DNA of 25,796 nt from an uncultured Candidatus Saccharibacteria bacterium (lineage in GTDB: Bacteria; Patescibacteriota; Saccharimonadia; Saccharimonadales; Saccharimonadaceae), in contig CAOLNK010000006.1 in the NCBI GenBank assembly GCA_948477625.1, positions 26,103 to 51,898 of the forward strand, given 5' to 3'. A program made the translations under genes and the position numbers. Each line of letters starts with the position of its first letter. The first letter of the stretch is position 1. A model generated the notes under the pieces. The model saw only the letters and a program-made list of their open reading frames with translations. It was not told the origin of the DNA and did no database searches. This document shows positions 13,283 to 21,452 of the stretch, one piece after another.

Positions 13283-13707
13283 TAGGCTAGAACGCTATCC
13301 GTCACGATGCGTGAATTTTCTAGCGTATCTTCGGTGAAATTCGGGATCAACCACTGTAAAATCGTAAACAACATCGCCCAAGCAATCAAACCAATTGCCA
13401 CTTCTATCAAGCGTGTCTTAGCTTTAGCCACCTGTGCCTCATTATCACGCGCCGTCAAATACAAAATACCAGCCCAAACCACACCAACTACTGCTGCCGC
13501 CCCAATACCGTAAAGCAACACCGTCACAATCAAGCTCAACAACTGCTTAATCCCGCTACCTTCCTCATCAACCTCGACACATTCAAATAAATTAGTCTGC
13601 ACACAATCCGCCATCACTGGCTCGCTCACCACCACTGATGTTACTGGCACCAAAACTCCCACTGCCATTACCACCGCTATCACCAATTTCTTCAGCCTTC
13701 CCAGCAT
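13282..13707 (-). CDS. VirB2/TrbC-like small membrane protein
   Basis: 141 aa. A signal peptide (residues ~1-33, ending P-V-M-A-D-C), a short cysteine-containing segment, then two helices (L-L-S-L-I-V-T-V-L-L-Y-G-I-G-A-A-A-V-V-G and I-G-L-I-A-W-A-M-L-F-T-I-L) separated by a charged loop. This is the layout of VirB2/TrbC pilin-type proteins and of related Patescibacteria pilin-like proteins. Only architecture supports the call. The AGGAG Shine-Dalgarno overlaps the rpoD stop codon, so it is in the rpoD operon. No other type IV secretion gene is nearby. Confidence 0.55.
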   Translation of the reverse strand: MLGRLKKLVIAVVMAVGVLVPVTSVVVSEPVMADCVQTNLFECVEVDEEGSGIKQLLSLIVTVLLYGIGAAAVVGVVWAGILYLTARDNEAQVAKAKTRLIEVAIGLIAWAMLFTILQWLIPNFTEDTLENSRIVTDSVLA

Positions 13708-13716
13708 CTTTTTCTC

Positions 13717-14688
13717 CTATTTCAAGTATCCGTGCAATTTCTTAGTCTGCTTATGTTTACGAAGCTTCGACAACGCCTTAGCCTCAATCTGGCGGATACG
13801 CTCACGTGTCACCGAAAACTCATTCCCTACTTCTTCTAGAGTATGTGGGCGACCTCCACCAATCCCAAACCGCAAGCGAATTATCTTCTGCTCACGCTCC
13901 GACAAAGTTGTCAAAATCTCCGCAATCTGCTCCTTGAGAATCTGATTAGCTGTGGCATCCTCTGGCGAATCCCGCTCCGAGTCCTCCACAAAGTCACCCA
14001 GCACTGACTCTTCATCATCACCATCACGCCCCACTGACGCATCAAGCGAAGCAATATCCTGCTTAATCCGCATCACATACTCAATCTTATCGACGTCCAT
14101 CCCCATGGCTTCGGCGATTTCTTCGTTGGTTGGCTCACGGTTCAGCTCTTGCGTCAACCGCCGCGTGGTCCGAAGCACCTTATTGATTGTTTCTACCATG
14201 TGTACTGGAATACGAATTGTACGCGCCTGATCCGCAATCGCCCGGGTAATCGCCTGACGAATCCACCATGTAGCATAAGTTGAAAACTTAAACCCTTTAC
14301 CCGGGTCAAACTTCTCCACTGCACGAAGCAAACCAGTATTCCCCTCTTGAATCAAATCCAAAAAATCCAAACCGCGGCCGCCATAACGTTTTGCAATCGA
14401 AACCACCAAACGCATGTTCGCCTCAGCTAATTTATCTTTAGCCTTTTTGTCACCCTCGAGAGCACGATTTGCTAGTTCCAATTCTTCCTCTTGACTAAGT
14501 AGTGGAATTTTACCAATCTCCCGAAGATACATCCGCACCGAGTCGTCTGCGAAAGCGTCCACATTGTCCGCGGTAATCGCCAGCTCCTCGTCCGAAAAAT
14601 CATCCTCTGCCGCCAGCTCATCCGCTTCCGGCTCACCGAGGTCCAACCCTAAATTCTTCTCGTTTAAGACTTCTTCATCACTATCCAT
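13717..14688 (-). CDS. rpoD: Primary RNA polymerase sigma factor
   Basis: 323 aa. An acidic N-terminal ~45 residues replace region 1.1. Region 1.2 is D-S-V-R-M-Y-L-R-E-I-G-K-I-P-L-L-S. Region 2 has R-L-V-V-S-I-A-K-R-Y, D-L-I-Q-E-G-N-T-G-L-L-R-A-V-E-K-F and the -10 reading helix Y-A-T-W-W-I-R-Q-A-I-T-R-A-I. Region 3 follows, and region 4 ends with the helix-turn-helix V-T-R-E-R-I-R-Q-I-E-A-K-A-L. It lacks the long non-conserved insert of Proteobacteria. It lies just after dnaG, as in the B. subtilis dnaG-sigA arrangement. Its promoter TATAAT is 8 bp before ATG. Confidence 0.97.
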   Translation of the reverse strand: MDSDEEVLNEKNLGLDLGEPEADELAAEDDFSDEELAITADNVDAFADDSVRMYLREIGKIPLLSQEEELELANRALEGDKKAKDKLAEANMRLVVSIAKRYGGRGLDFLDLIQEGNTGLLRAVEKFDPGKGFKFSTYATWWIRQAITRAIADQARTIRIPVHMVETINKVLRTTRRLTQELNREPTNEEIAEAMGMDVDKIEYVMRIKQDIASLDASVGRDGDDEESVLGDFVEDSERDSPEDATANQILKEQIAEILTTLSEREQKIIRLRFGIGGGRPHTLEEVGNEFSVTRERIRQIEAKALSKLRKHKQTKKLHGYLK

Positions 14689-14696
14689 TACAACAC

Positions 14697-14702
14697 ATTA
14701 TA
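14697..14702 (-). promoter_or_regulatory. -10 element of rpoD
   Basis: TATAAT (14702-14697, minus), 8 bp before ATG 14688. There is no TGN extension and no evident -35. A leader of 0-2 nt is predicted. It lies in the 48-bp dnaG-rpoD gap, allowing rpoD transcription apart from dnaG. Confidence 0.55.
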
Positions 14703-14736
14703 CTAAACTTCTCCCAAAACTCAAGGTTAGTTTTGC

Positions 14737-16350
14737 TTATCCTCGTTTCAACACCATAATCTTACGCAGAATCTCCGCCTGCAAATCCTCATCCCCCGCT
14801 TCCTCGGCCTTCGCCAGCTCAACATTCAGCATCTCCACCTCTTGCTTCCCCATTTCCACCTTATAACGTGTAAGCAGCGCCTTGGCTTCCTTCTCTAGCG
14901 CCAACTTGTTCCAATCCTTATAACGCTCCTCAAAAATCATCTCCAGCTCCGTCAAACGCGTCTCGTCCTCAGGAATCTCTACTCCTTTCACCCCAGTCAC
15001 ACCACCATATACCACAATCGCCTGCAAATTGTCTTTTATCCCTGCCAAAACATCCGAAGAGGCCTCCAAATTGGCCTTTTTTAGCCTTTTAGCGGGCGTC
15101 TCAACGATTTTATTTTCTGAGAGGTCATCCACGCTACAATCCAATTTTCGGGCCACTAGCTGCATGTAATGCTTCTTTTCGACCGAATGGGTGACATTCT
15201 TGAGTAGCTTCATCGCCAGATTGGCATATTCCCGCTTCCCTGGGCCCGAATTAAGATCCAAATTCTCCTCATACTTATCTAGCAACCAATCCACCGCTGG
15301 ACGATAATTTTTCACCGCTTCTTGCCACAATTTCGGATCTTTTTGAATCAACTCATCTGGGTCCTTTGCACCGTGATAATCCGAAATTACGCTCAAATTA
15401 ATCCCCAAATCACCCGCTAGCATGATTGCCCGCTCCGTCGCCTTCACCCCAGCTGCATCTCCATCATAGGCCAAACGCACGTCGCCAGTCAACCGCGACA
15501 GCATCTTCAGATGCCCCTCAGTCATCGCTGTACCACTGGTCGCCACCGCCTCTTTCACCCCTGCCTGATGCGAAGAGATCACATCCATATTTCCCTCCAC
15601 AATCACCACAAACCCATTTTGGCGAATGCTTTCCTTGGCCTGCACCAAACCGAACACAAAACGACTTTTGTTGAATAATAAAGTTTCTGGCGTGTTCAAG
15701 TATTTTGGCTCCCCTTTCCCCAAAATCCGTGCTGTATAACCAATCACGCCAACAGAATCAATAAACGGCACCATCATCCGCCCCCGGAAAAGATCGCCCT
15801 TATATTGGTTCAATACACCCGCAACCTCCATTTCCTTCATCTTATAACCCTTTTTGGTCAAAAACTGTACCAGCGCCTTTCCCGTATTTGGCGAATAGCC
15901 AATCCGAAACTCCTTCACCGTCGGCTTAGTTAAATTGCGTTTATTAAATACATAATCACAAACTTTCTCATTCTTGGTCAAACAAAATTGATAATAACGA
16001 CATGATAACTCCAAAATCTCTTTCATCCGCTGTTTACGTTCTGCTACGCGCTTATTGCCACCACTATACTTTTTTAACTCCACCCCTGCTTGCGCCGCCA
16101 ATTTCTCCAGTGCTTCGCGAAAAGAAATCCCTTCCACTTCCATAATAAAACTAAAAATATCGCCCCCTTTATTCGCTGAAAAATCGTGCCAAATCCCCTT
16201 CTCTGGCGACACCATAAAAGACGGCGTCTTATCTACACCCCAAGGTGAACGCCCCTTAAGATTGCGTCCTGCCCGCTTCAGCTCAATATATTGCCCCACC
16301 ACGTCCTCTACGGAGAGCCGCGCTCGAATTTCTTCTTTCGCGTCATCCAT
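14737..16350 (-). CDS. dnaG: DNA primase without zinc ligands
   Basis: 537 aa from ATG 16350, chosen because TGC-TATACT ends 6 bp upstream and M-D-D-A-K-E-E-I-R-A-R fits the family start. Residues 1-95 align with the CHC2 zinc-binding domain, but all four ligand positions are changed: S35 and G38 (normally C-P-F-H), D56 and A59 (normally C-F-G-C). The surrounding K-T-P-S-F and G-G-D-I-F-S-F are kept. The catalytic TOPRIM core is intact: V-I-V-E-G-N-M-D-V, Y-D-G-D-A-A-G, K-D-P-D-E. The C-terminal helicase-binding part is short and rich in Lys/Glu. Makes RNA primers at the fork. Divergent from the gene at 16390 with 39 bp between starts. Confidence 0.93.
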   Translation of the reverse strand: MDDAKEEIRARLSVEDVVGQYIELKRAGRNLKGRSPWGVDKTPSFMVSPEKGIWHDFSANKGGDIFSFIMEVEGISFREALEKLAAQAGVELKKYSGGNKRVAERKQRMKEILELSCRYYQFCLTKNEKVCDYVFNKRNLTKPTVKEFRIGYSPNTGKALVQFLTKKGYKMKEMEVAGVLNQYKGDLFRGRMMVPFIDSVGVIGYTARILGKGEPKYLNTPETLLFNKSRFVFGLVQAKESIRQNGFVVIVEGNMDVISSHQAGVKEAVATSGTAMTEGHLKMLSRLTGDVRLAYDGDAAGVKATERAIMLAGDLGINLSVISDYHGAKDPDELIQKDPKLWQEAVKNYRPAVDWLLDKYEENLDLNSGPGKREYANLAMKLLKNVTHSVEKKHYMQLVARKLDCSVDDLSENKIVETPAKRLKKANLEASSDVLAGIKDNLQAIVVYGGVTGVKGVEIPEDETRLTELEMIFEERYKDWNKLALEKEAKALLTRYKVEMGKQEVEMLNVELAKAEEAGDEDLQAEILRKIMVLKRG

Positions 16351-16356
16351 AACTTT

Positions 16357-16383
16357 AGTATAGCACAACTTATGTGTTATAAT
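16357..16383. promoter_or_regulatory. Divergent overlapping promoters, dnaG and 16390 gene
   Basis: Minus strand: TGC-TATACT with the hexamer at 16362-16357, 6 bp from dnaG ATG. Plus strand: TGT-TATAAT with the hexamer at 16378-16383, 6 bp from ATG 16390. The two upstream regions overlap, so the promoters may compete. Confidence 0.65.
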
Positions 16384-16389
16384 GTTCTT

Positions 16390-17010
16390 ATGGATAACTT
16401 CGAGTATCTCAATCAAATTTCTCAGTCTAATCGCCCAGTCAAGCGCAAGATTAGCACCAAAGGCCCCAAGACCGGTCTAATCATCAAACTCAGTGCCGCT
16501 GGCGTCTTGCTCTTCTTCCTACTTATGGCCCTTGGTTCGATGCTCGGCAACCTCAATAATAAATCTAACGACCTCACCAAGCAACTTTACACTCGCACCA
16601 CCAATCTCAACACTGTCCTCAATACCTATAACCGCGATCTCAAATCCTCCCAGCTCCGCGCCATTGGTGTCTCCCTATCCGCCATTCTCACCAACGCCTC
16701 CAATCAACTCTCTGGCTATCTCACTATCAATAGTAAGGATAAAAATGCCCTTATACTTGATGAGAAAACAGCCGCTTCCGAAACTCAGCTAGTTGAAGAT
16801 CTCAACGCCTCTATCAATAATGCCAAACTCAACGGCGTACTCGACCGCTATTATGACAATCAAATCGGACTACAAGTTTCCCTACTAATGGCGCAAACCT
16901 CACAGCTTCTTGCTCGCACCAAAGACACCAACCTAGTTGCCATCTTGACTAATTTGCACACCAGCCTCGAAACCATTCACCAGAGTATCGAAAATTACAC
17001 CAGCAACTAA
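16390..17010 (+). CDS. Membrane-anchored helical protein, unknown
   Basis: 206 aa from ATG 16390, set by the leaderless promoter. A basic cytoplasmic N-terminus of ~35 residues (R-P-V-K-R-K-I-S-T-K-G-P-K) precedes one helix (L-S-A-A-G-V-L-L-F-F-L-L-M-A-L-G), then ~150 outward-facing residues rich in Asn, Ser, Thr, Leu and Gln, likely helical or coiled coil, with repeats of L-x-x-x-L-x-x-x patterns. No cysteines or catalytic motif. I do not recognise a family. It converges with mscL, with one base between stop codons. Confidence 0.75.
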   Translation: MDNFEYLNQISQSNRPVKRKISTKGPKTGLIIKLSAAGVLLFFLLMALGSMLGNLNNKSNDLTKQLYTRTTNLNTVLNTYNRDLKSSQLRAIGVSLSAILTNASNQLSGYLTINSKDKNALILDEKTAASETQLVEDLNASINNAKLNGVLDRYYDNQIGLQVSLLMAQTSQLLARTKDTNLVAILTNLHTSLETIHQSIENYTSN

Positions 17011-17011
17011 G

Positions 17012-17482
17012 TTATTTCTTCTCTACAGCCTTTTCTTTGGCTTCTGCCCTAGCATCAGCATCCGCTTTGATTTGCTCTGCCCGTGCCGTATCCACACTCA
17101 TACGATTTAGGAATTTCACAATCACAAAAATCACAAAAGCAATAATCAGAAAGTTCACCACATTCTGCAAAAAGTTCCCATATGCAATATGCGCTACGGT
17201 ATCCGCACCAAAGATATTTGGGATATCAATCGCTAACGAAGAAAAATCTGCCCCTCCCGCCAGTAAACTCGTAATCGGCATAATAATATCATCCACCAGC
17301 GATTTTACAATCGCTGTGAACGCGCCACCCACTGCCACACCAATCGCCAAATCTACCACGCTACCCCGGTTAATAAACTCCTTAAATTCTTTGATAAAAG
17401 CACTATTGGTCACCTTGCGCGCAATCACCCCTAGTGGTGGTTGCGTAGCTTGTTTCTTAATTTCTGGCTTTTGCTCGGCCAT
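17012..17482 (-). CDS. mscL: Large-conductance mechanosensitive channel
   Basis: 156 aa. After a ~30-residue N-terminal extension comes the MscL core: F-K-E-F-I-N-R-G-S-V-V-D-L-A-I-G-V-A-V-G-G-A-F (first pore helix), D-D-I-I-M-P, a periplasmic loop, F-L-Q-N-V-V-N-F-L-I-I-A-F-V-I-F (second helix) and a charged C-terminal bundle ending E-K-K. It releases solutes on osmotic downshift. ATG 17482 has AAAGG just upstream; both lie inside the 3' end of the preceding gene, which it overlaps by 26 bp in another frame. Last gene of the argS operon. Confidence 0.95.
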   Translation of the reverse strand: MAEQKPEIKKQATQPPLGVIARKVTNSAFIKEFKEFINRGSVVDLAIGVAVGGAFTAIVKSLVDDIIMPITSLLAGGADFSSLAIDIPNIFGADTVAHIAYGNFLQNVVNFLIIAFVIFVIVKFLNRMSVDTARAEQIKADADARAEAKEKAVEKK

Positions 17483-18101
17483 CCTTTGTCCTTTCTTTTA
17501 CTAAATCTTTACCTTGCAGTCTCCAGCATAATACCATAAAACCTAAAATATAAGCACTCTCAAACACCAGCATCATCGAGAAAAACCAGTTCGATCCAAA
17601 GATATACCCTAATATACAAAAAATCCCATACGCCACAAACACCGCACACCAACGACGCATTTTCATCTGTACCACGCTATTCCATTGCCACACAAAAGCT
17701 AAAATAAGCATACAGGCAAACATCAACCTTGAACAAATTTTGTGCATCCAACTTGGCGCACTTGAACCAAAATCTGCCCCATTTGGGTCAAAATAGCCAA
17801 TCGGGCAGGCCGACAATCCCAAAAGCGCCATTGCTGTCACCACCACAACCACATAAAACCACTTTGGCATTCGCCAAGCCTCACCCACAGCAAACAAATA
17901 CTTGCCAAACAGTCCTGCCACCACGATATTCCCCAGTGCAAACAACACTGCACTCCAGGTTTCCAGCCCCACGTACCGGCTAATTGAATACTCAATATGC
18001 CAACCATAGCTCAGACTATTGATGGTAATCGCGAGCAGCGACGTTACCAAAAAAATCCCAATTGCAAGCAACATCCACTTTTTCTGGGTTTTGGTAATCA
18101 C
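17457..18101 (-). CDS. Polytopic membrane protein, DUF998-like
   Basis: 214 aa from GTG 18101, with GGAG 9 nt upstream, 6 bp after the previous stop. Six hydrophobic helices, with S-A-C-P-I-G-Y-F-D-P and a W-M-H-K segment between helices 3 and 4. This layout and the conserved polar loop resemble DUF998/FRAG1-type proteins of unknown function; the match is by pattern and not firm. The C-terminus is basic (K-A-R-N). It overlaps mscL by 26 bp, so the two are almost certainly co-transcribed. Confidence 0.65.
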   Translation of the reverse strand: MITKTQKKWMLLAIGIFLVTSLLAITINSLSYGWHIEYSISRYVGLETWSAVLFALGNIVVAGLFGKYLFAVGEAWRMPKWFYVVVVVTAMALLGLSACPIGYFDPNGADFGSSAPSWMHKICSRLMFACMLILAFVWQWNSVVQMKMRRWCAVFVAYGIFCILGYIFGSNWFFSMMLVFESAYILGFMVLCWRLQGKDLVKERTKDGRAKARN

Positions 18102-18107
18102 TTTTTA

Positions 18108-18419
18108 TTACTCCGCCAAATCTTTGGTCAAATTATAACTCAAACGCACCAAATCTTGCAACTCCGTCTCTTCTAGTTGCCCAGATGGCACAATCTCTAT
18201 CCCACCCCGACCAAAATAACGACTCTCCATCACGCTTTCATACTTCTCACGCAAGACCTTACTCAATTTGCCATCACAACGCACCTCTATAGTCTTGGGG
18301 CGCACCACCAGAAACACCTTTTCGTTTGGCGCCAGATATAACGTGTCTTCTTCGCTATCACTTACCCTACGCTTTTGCGCAGAATATTCACCAATTCCGC
18401 TAGTTTCTGCCAGATTCAT
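18108..18419 (-). CDS. MmcQ/YjbR-like small protein
   Basis: 103 aa from ATG 18419, which overlaps the orn stop (TGATG). After a short N-terminus it has L-A-P-N-E-K-V-F-L-V-V-R-P-K-T-I-E-V-R-C-D, a segment ending S-R-Y-F-G-R-G-G-I-E-I-V, and L-Q-D-L-V-R-L-S-Y-N-L-T at the end. The order (strand for self-image, basic mid-part, L-x-x-L-I-x-x-S-Y-x-L helix) matches MmcQ/YjbR proteins, which are DNA-binding-like domains of uncertain role. The usual N-terminal helix is missing, so the domain looks shortened. Confidence 0.5.
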   Translation of the reverse strand: MNLAETSGIGEYSAQKRRVSDSEEDTLYLAPNEKVFLVVRPKTIEVRCDGKLSKVLREKYESVMESRYFGRGGIEIVPSGQLEETELQDLVRLSYNLTKDLAE

Positions 18420-18955
18420 CACTCACTTATCCCTTTCATAAAACTTAGATACCACTTCAGCTCCTCAATTGACCCCCGAATATCATATAGCGCCCGATGT
18501 GCCTCACGCTTAGTAAACTTCTTACCCTTTGCCCCCTCAAAATACACCTTCCAAGCACTCACATCCAGCATGCGATAATGTAACCGCTTTGCCACCTCTG
18601 GCCATTCCCGATCAATAAACTTGCGGTCTTGATGAATTGAGTTCCCGGCCAAAATAATTTCCTTGCCAAAATATTGATCCATAAACTCAAGTAATTCCTT
18701 CTCCACCCCTGAAGTACTCTCACCATTGGCGTTCTGCGCCATCAAACCATCACGGCTCTCAGCATTTTTCTCCCAAAACTCACCTACCATCCGCTTTTTC
18801 ATCAACGATTCTGGCACTTTCACTACCGCCGTCATCTCGGCCAATGACTCCAAATCCCAACCCGTCGCAATCGCCGCCAACTCCAAAATCCGATCCTTTT
18901 CCGGATCTAAACCCGTCATCTCCAAGTCAATCCATAATAATTTCGCGCGTTTCAT
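18419..18955 (-). CDS. orn: Oligoribonuclease
   Basis: 178 aa of the DEDD 3'-5' exonuclease family, which degrades 2-5 nt RNA to nucleotides. Exo I is W-I-D-L-E-M-T-G-L-D, exo II region G-N-S-I-H-Q-D-R-K-F-I, then H-Y-R-M-L-D-V-S, and exo III H-R-A-L-Y-D-I-R-G-S-I-E-E-L. All four acidic residues and the His are present. I chose ATG 18955, with GGGAG in front; an upstream in-frame GTG at 18970 would overlap argS. It ends with TGA overlapping the next ATG. Second gene of the argS operon. Confidence 0.93.
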   Translation of the reverse strand: MKRAKLLWIDLEMTGLDPEKDRILELAAIATGWDLESLAEMTAVVKVPESLMKKRMVGEFWEKNAESRDGLMAQNANGESTSGVEKELLEFMDQYFGKEIILAGNSIHQDRKFIDREWPEVAKRLHYRMLDVSAWKVYFEGAKGKKFTKREAHRALYDIRGSIEELKWYLSFMKGISE

Positions 18956-18966
18956 CCTTGCTCCCT

Positions 18967-20703
18967 TCACATTTCCTCTGGCACTTCAATACCCAAAAGC
19001 CCCAAACCGTGTATCATCACATTGAGATACGCTTGCACAATCACCTTACGCTCTGCCTCCCGTGCGCTGCCCGCCACCGGCACATGCTCATAGAAACGCG
19101 AAAACTCCTGCGCAAGTTCATACAAAAAATTACAAACTTTGTATGGTGCTTTTTCTTGCACCGCACCCCTGATAATTTCAGTATATTGAACAATTTTTTT
19201 ATTCAATTTACGAGTGTAATATTGTTCAATTTCCGACTTTTCTGACTGAACAATTTTTTTATTCAACACCTCTGGTGTCGCTTTTTGCAAAATTTTCCGT
19301 GCCCTCACCGCCGAATATAACAAATATACCCCAGAATTTCCGCTCACCGACACCGATTCTTTTGAATCAAACACAATATCGCCCCCCATCCGATACTTCA
19401 AAAAGGCATATTTAATTGCAGCGAGCACAATTTTCTCGTCTGTCGACCCCCGTTCCGCCTGCAGTGCTTCCCGAATCATCCCAAGGACATCCACTGCTTT
19501 CAAAAAGTTACCCTTTCGCGAAGACATCTTCACATTTCCAGGTAATTTCACCATCCCATGTGTCAAATGTCGCGTCCGCTCCACCAATTCTGGCGCATAT
19601 TCATTCACACTAGCCAGCACCACTTTCATATAATCACTCTGTTCGTTCCCTGTAATCACCACCGACTCATCGAAATGCCAATCCGCCCACTTGGTAAAAA
19701 TCAGTCCCACATCTTTGGCTTCATAAGTCGGCACACCCTCACGGTTAATAAACACCCGCGTATGCAAGCCCACTTTTTCACCCCTGTAAACCACCGCACC
19801 ATCACTCTCTTCATAGGTCGTCCCAGTATGCTCACGCACCTCCGTCAAACCACGTCTAGCCACCGTCGACTCCGGATAATACTTGTCGAACTTCAATCCA
19901 ATCTGCGCATAGAAATCCGCAAAATACTGATAGCTCAGTTCACGACCCCGCCAGTACAGTTCCGCAATCTGCGCCATTTCCGCCGTAGAAAACCCGAAAT
20001 CCTCCGCCAGCATCTCTAGTTCCAAGCGCTCAAACGACCGTTCCTGTCCCAAATCCGCCAAGGCATAAACCGCTTTGTTGAGCCGCGTAATCTCATCTTT
20101 GGCTACTTCATCATCTTCGTAAGCCTGTGTTCCCTCCACATAGCACTGACCAATTTTCTCTATTGTTATATCATCTGGTGAATAATACTTTTGCAGTAAT
20201 GCCCAAATCGTCTTGCCTACATGTAGACCGACATCGCCACCAAAGTTCGCTCGAATCACCTTAGCACCGGCCAATTCTAAGAGACGAGAAATCGAATCAC
20301 CCACTACAGACGTATAAAAATGCCCTACATGTAACACCTTAAACGGATTTGGATCCGAGAATTCCGCAACCACAGTCTTACTATTATATTCGTCTGGCGA
20401 TATAATTTTCCCACTAGCGTATTGCTCAATTTGCCCCACAAAAAAGCCATCACCTAAAGAAAAGTTCAAAAAACCTGGTGCCGCCACTGTAATCTCAATA
20501 GCATTATTCTCCCTCTCTAATTCGGACTTAATTTCCTCCGCAATCGCCATCGGCGCCTTATGCGCTAGTTTTGCCAAACGCATCGCGATATTGCTAGCAT
20601 AATCCGCCCCAGTTCCCTCTGGCGCCACCGTGAGCTCCACCGGCATCTCCACATCAAAAAGTTGCTTAACTATCTGAGATAATGGCGCTTGAATCTCTTC
20701 CAT
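18967..20703 (-). CDS. argS: Arginyl-tRNA synthetase
   Basis: 578 aa class I synthetase charging tRNA-Arg. An N-terminal additional domain for the tRNA D-loop comes first (residues 1-~90), then E-F-S-D-P-N-P-F-K-V-L-H-V-G-H (HIGH-type motif at 125-128), the K-M-S-S-R-K-G-N (KMSK-type) motif, and a C-terminal helical anticodon-binding domain with Y-x-x-V-R-A-R-K and L-Y-E-L-A-Q-E-F-S-R-F-Y. Length and motifs are normal. The promoter is an extended -10 7 bp before ATG, so leaderless. The stop is TGA. It heads the run argS-orn-MmcQ-membrane protein-mscL. Confidence 0.97.
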   Translation of the reverse strand: MEEIQAPLSQIVKQLFDVEMPVELTVAPEGTGADYASNIAMRLAKLAHKAPMAIAEEIKSELERENNAIEITVAAPGFLNFSLGDGFFVGQIEQYASGKIISPDEYNSKTVVAEFSDPNPFKVLHVGHFYTSVVGDSISRLLELAGAKVIRANFGGDVGLHVGKTIWALLQKYYSPDDITIEKIGQCYVEGTQAYEDDEVAKDEITRLNKAVYALADLGQERSFERLELEMLAEDFGFSTAEMAQIAELYWRGRELSYQYFADFYAQIGLKFDKYYPESTVARRGLTEVREHTGTTYEESDGAVVYRGEKVGLHTRVFINREGVPTYEAKDVGLIFTKWADWHFDESVVITGNEQSDYMKVVLASVNEYAPELVERTRHLTHGMVKLPGNVKMSSRKGNFLKAVDVLGMIREALQAERGSTDEKIVLAAIKYAFLKYRMGGDIVFDSKESVSVSGNSGVYLLYSAVRARKILQKATPEVLNKKIVQSEKSEIEQYYTRKLNKKIVQYTEIIRGAVQEKAPYKVCNFLYELAQEFSRFYEHVPVAGSAREAERKVIVQAYLNVMIHGLGLLGIEVPEEM

Positions 20704-20710
20704 ATCTATT

Positions 20711-20719
20711 ATTATAGCA
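20711..20719 (-). promoter_or_regulatory. Extended -10 of argS operon
   Basis: TGC-TATAAT, with the hexamer at 20716-20711 (minus) and 7 bp to ATG 20703. The cassette 3' end (stop at 20736-20734) lies only 15 bp upstream. Confidence 0.65.
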
Positions 20720-20733
20720 CATTTCTCTCCACT

Positions 20734-20769
20734 CTACATATCTAATACAGTACTAAGGCAGCGGAGGGG
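20734..20769 (-). repeat. Cassette 3'-end repeat, copy 4
   Basis: Thirty-six bases match copies 1-3 with two differences. It lies ~19 kb from the others and keeps the same relation to the stop codon. Confidence 0.8.
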
Positions 20770-20911
20770 GAGATGAACTACAATAGTCTTATATCCGTCT
20801 CAATAAATTGTTAAACGATAGTGAAAGGGCTCCGTGATCGCCTGCATTACTTTCGTTTGACGACAAGTTTATTAGTAGACGGATACACCCTCGCGGTGCC
20901 CTTTTTGTTTG
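20734..20911 (-). pseudogene. Decayed FISUMP cassette 4
   Basis: The 3' end matches the other cassettes: L-R-C-L-S-T-V-L-D-M-stop, with one silent change (gat for gac). The body is broken. In another frame, 20911 to about 20813, it reads R-G-C-I-R-L-L-I-N-L-S-S-N-E-S-N-A-G-D-H-G, which fits the opening of cassette 2 (R-S-G-W-I-R-L ... S-A-G-A-G-G), and then the W-S-S and A-Y-x-L part is missing. The start core is no longer an exact match. Frameshift plus internal deletion explain this. Confidence 0.55.
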
Positions 20912-20939
20912 AGGCATAAACAGACTTTTGGGCTGAAGC

Positions 20940-21445
20940 ATGACCAACGGCCGTCCAGAATGCTTTGCCTCATACAGCACCGCGGTAGATTTTGTAGATG
21001 TCTCTAAAGATGGCTGGAAACCCGGGTTCAAAGCCCAAGATGGAAATTATAATAACAAAACTGGCTACGTCGCCGTGGATGAAACCACCAAAACTTACGA
21101 CGAGCATTATCTAATTGGCAACTTCCACCAATCGCTTATAGTGACTGGCAAGTCCGTGGCACCATATATTATATGATGAAACAATACGGCCTTGGCTTTA
21201 AGTTCACTAGCGGAGAATACAATGCCGCCAAATCACCTACCTACTTCGTAAAATCCGGATACGTCAATGCTAATTTAGCACGTTTTGTAAACCTAGGTTC
21301 AGGAGGCTATCTTTGGCTTGGCGGCAATTATAACAACTATGGTTATAATCTTATCGTAAGTCCTAATAACACAACCTCCACTCAAGGGATAAATCACTGG
21401 GTCGGAGAACCCATACGTTGCTTAGTTATTACTCCAACCAGCTAA
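20940..21445 (+). pseudogene. Decayed FISUMP gene 3' part
   Basis: An upstream frame (to TGA 21174-21176) reads D-G-N-Y-N-N-K-T-G-Y-V-A-V-D and Y-L-I-G-N-F-H-Q, like the middle of FISUMP proteins. A second frame from about 21127 reads S-D-W-Q-V-R-G-T-I-Y-Y-M-M-K-Q-Y-G-L-G and then S-P-T-Y-F-V-K-S-G-Y-V (the cassette start block, 21236-21265), G-S-G-G-Y-L-W-L-G, Y-G-Y-N-L-I-V-S-P-N and E-P-I-R-C-L. The frame change and missing segment near 21125-21150, and the lack of an N-terminus, mark it as a remnant. Unlike the cassettes it ends V-I-T-P-T-S and lacks the common 3' repeat. It shows that cassette sequence equals the last ~65 residues of a longer protein. Confidence 0.55.
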
Positions 21446-21452
21446 CTCCTAT

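Noticed and set aside
13282..13707. Type IV secretion locus
   Set aside because: Only one VirB2-like protein is present, with no ATPase, VirB4 or other partner genes nearby.
18956..18970. GTG 18970 as orn start
   Set aside because: ATG 18955 has GGGAG at proper distance and fits the family N-terminus (M-K-R-A-K-L-L-W-I-D-L-E).
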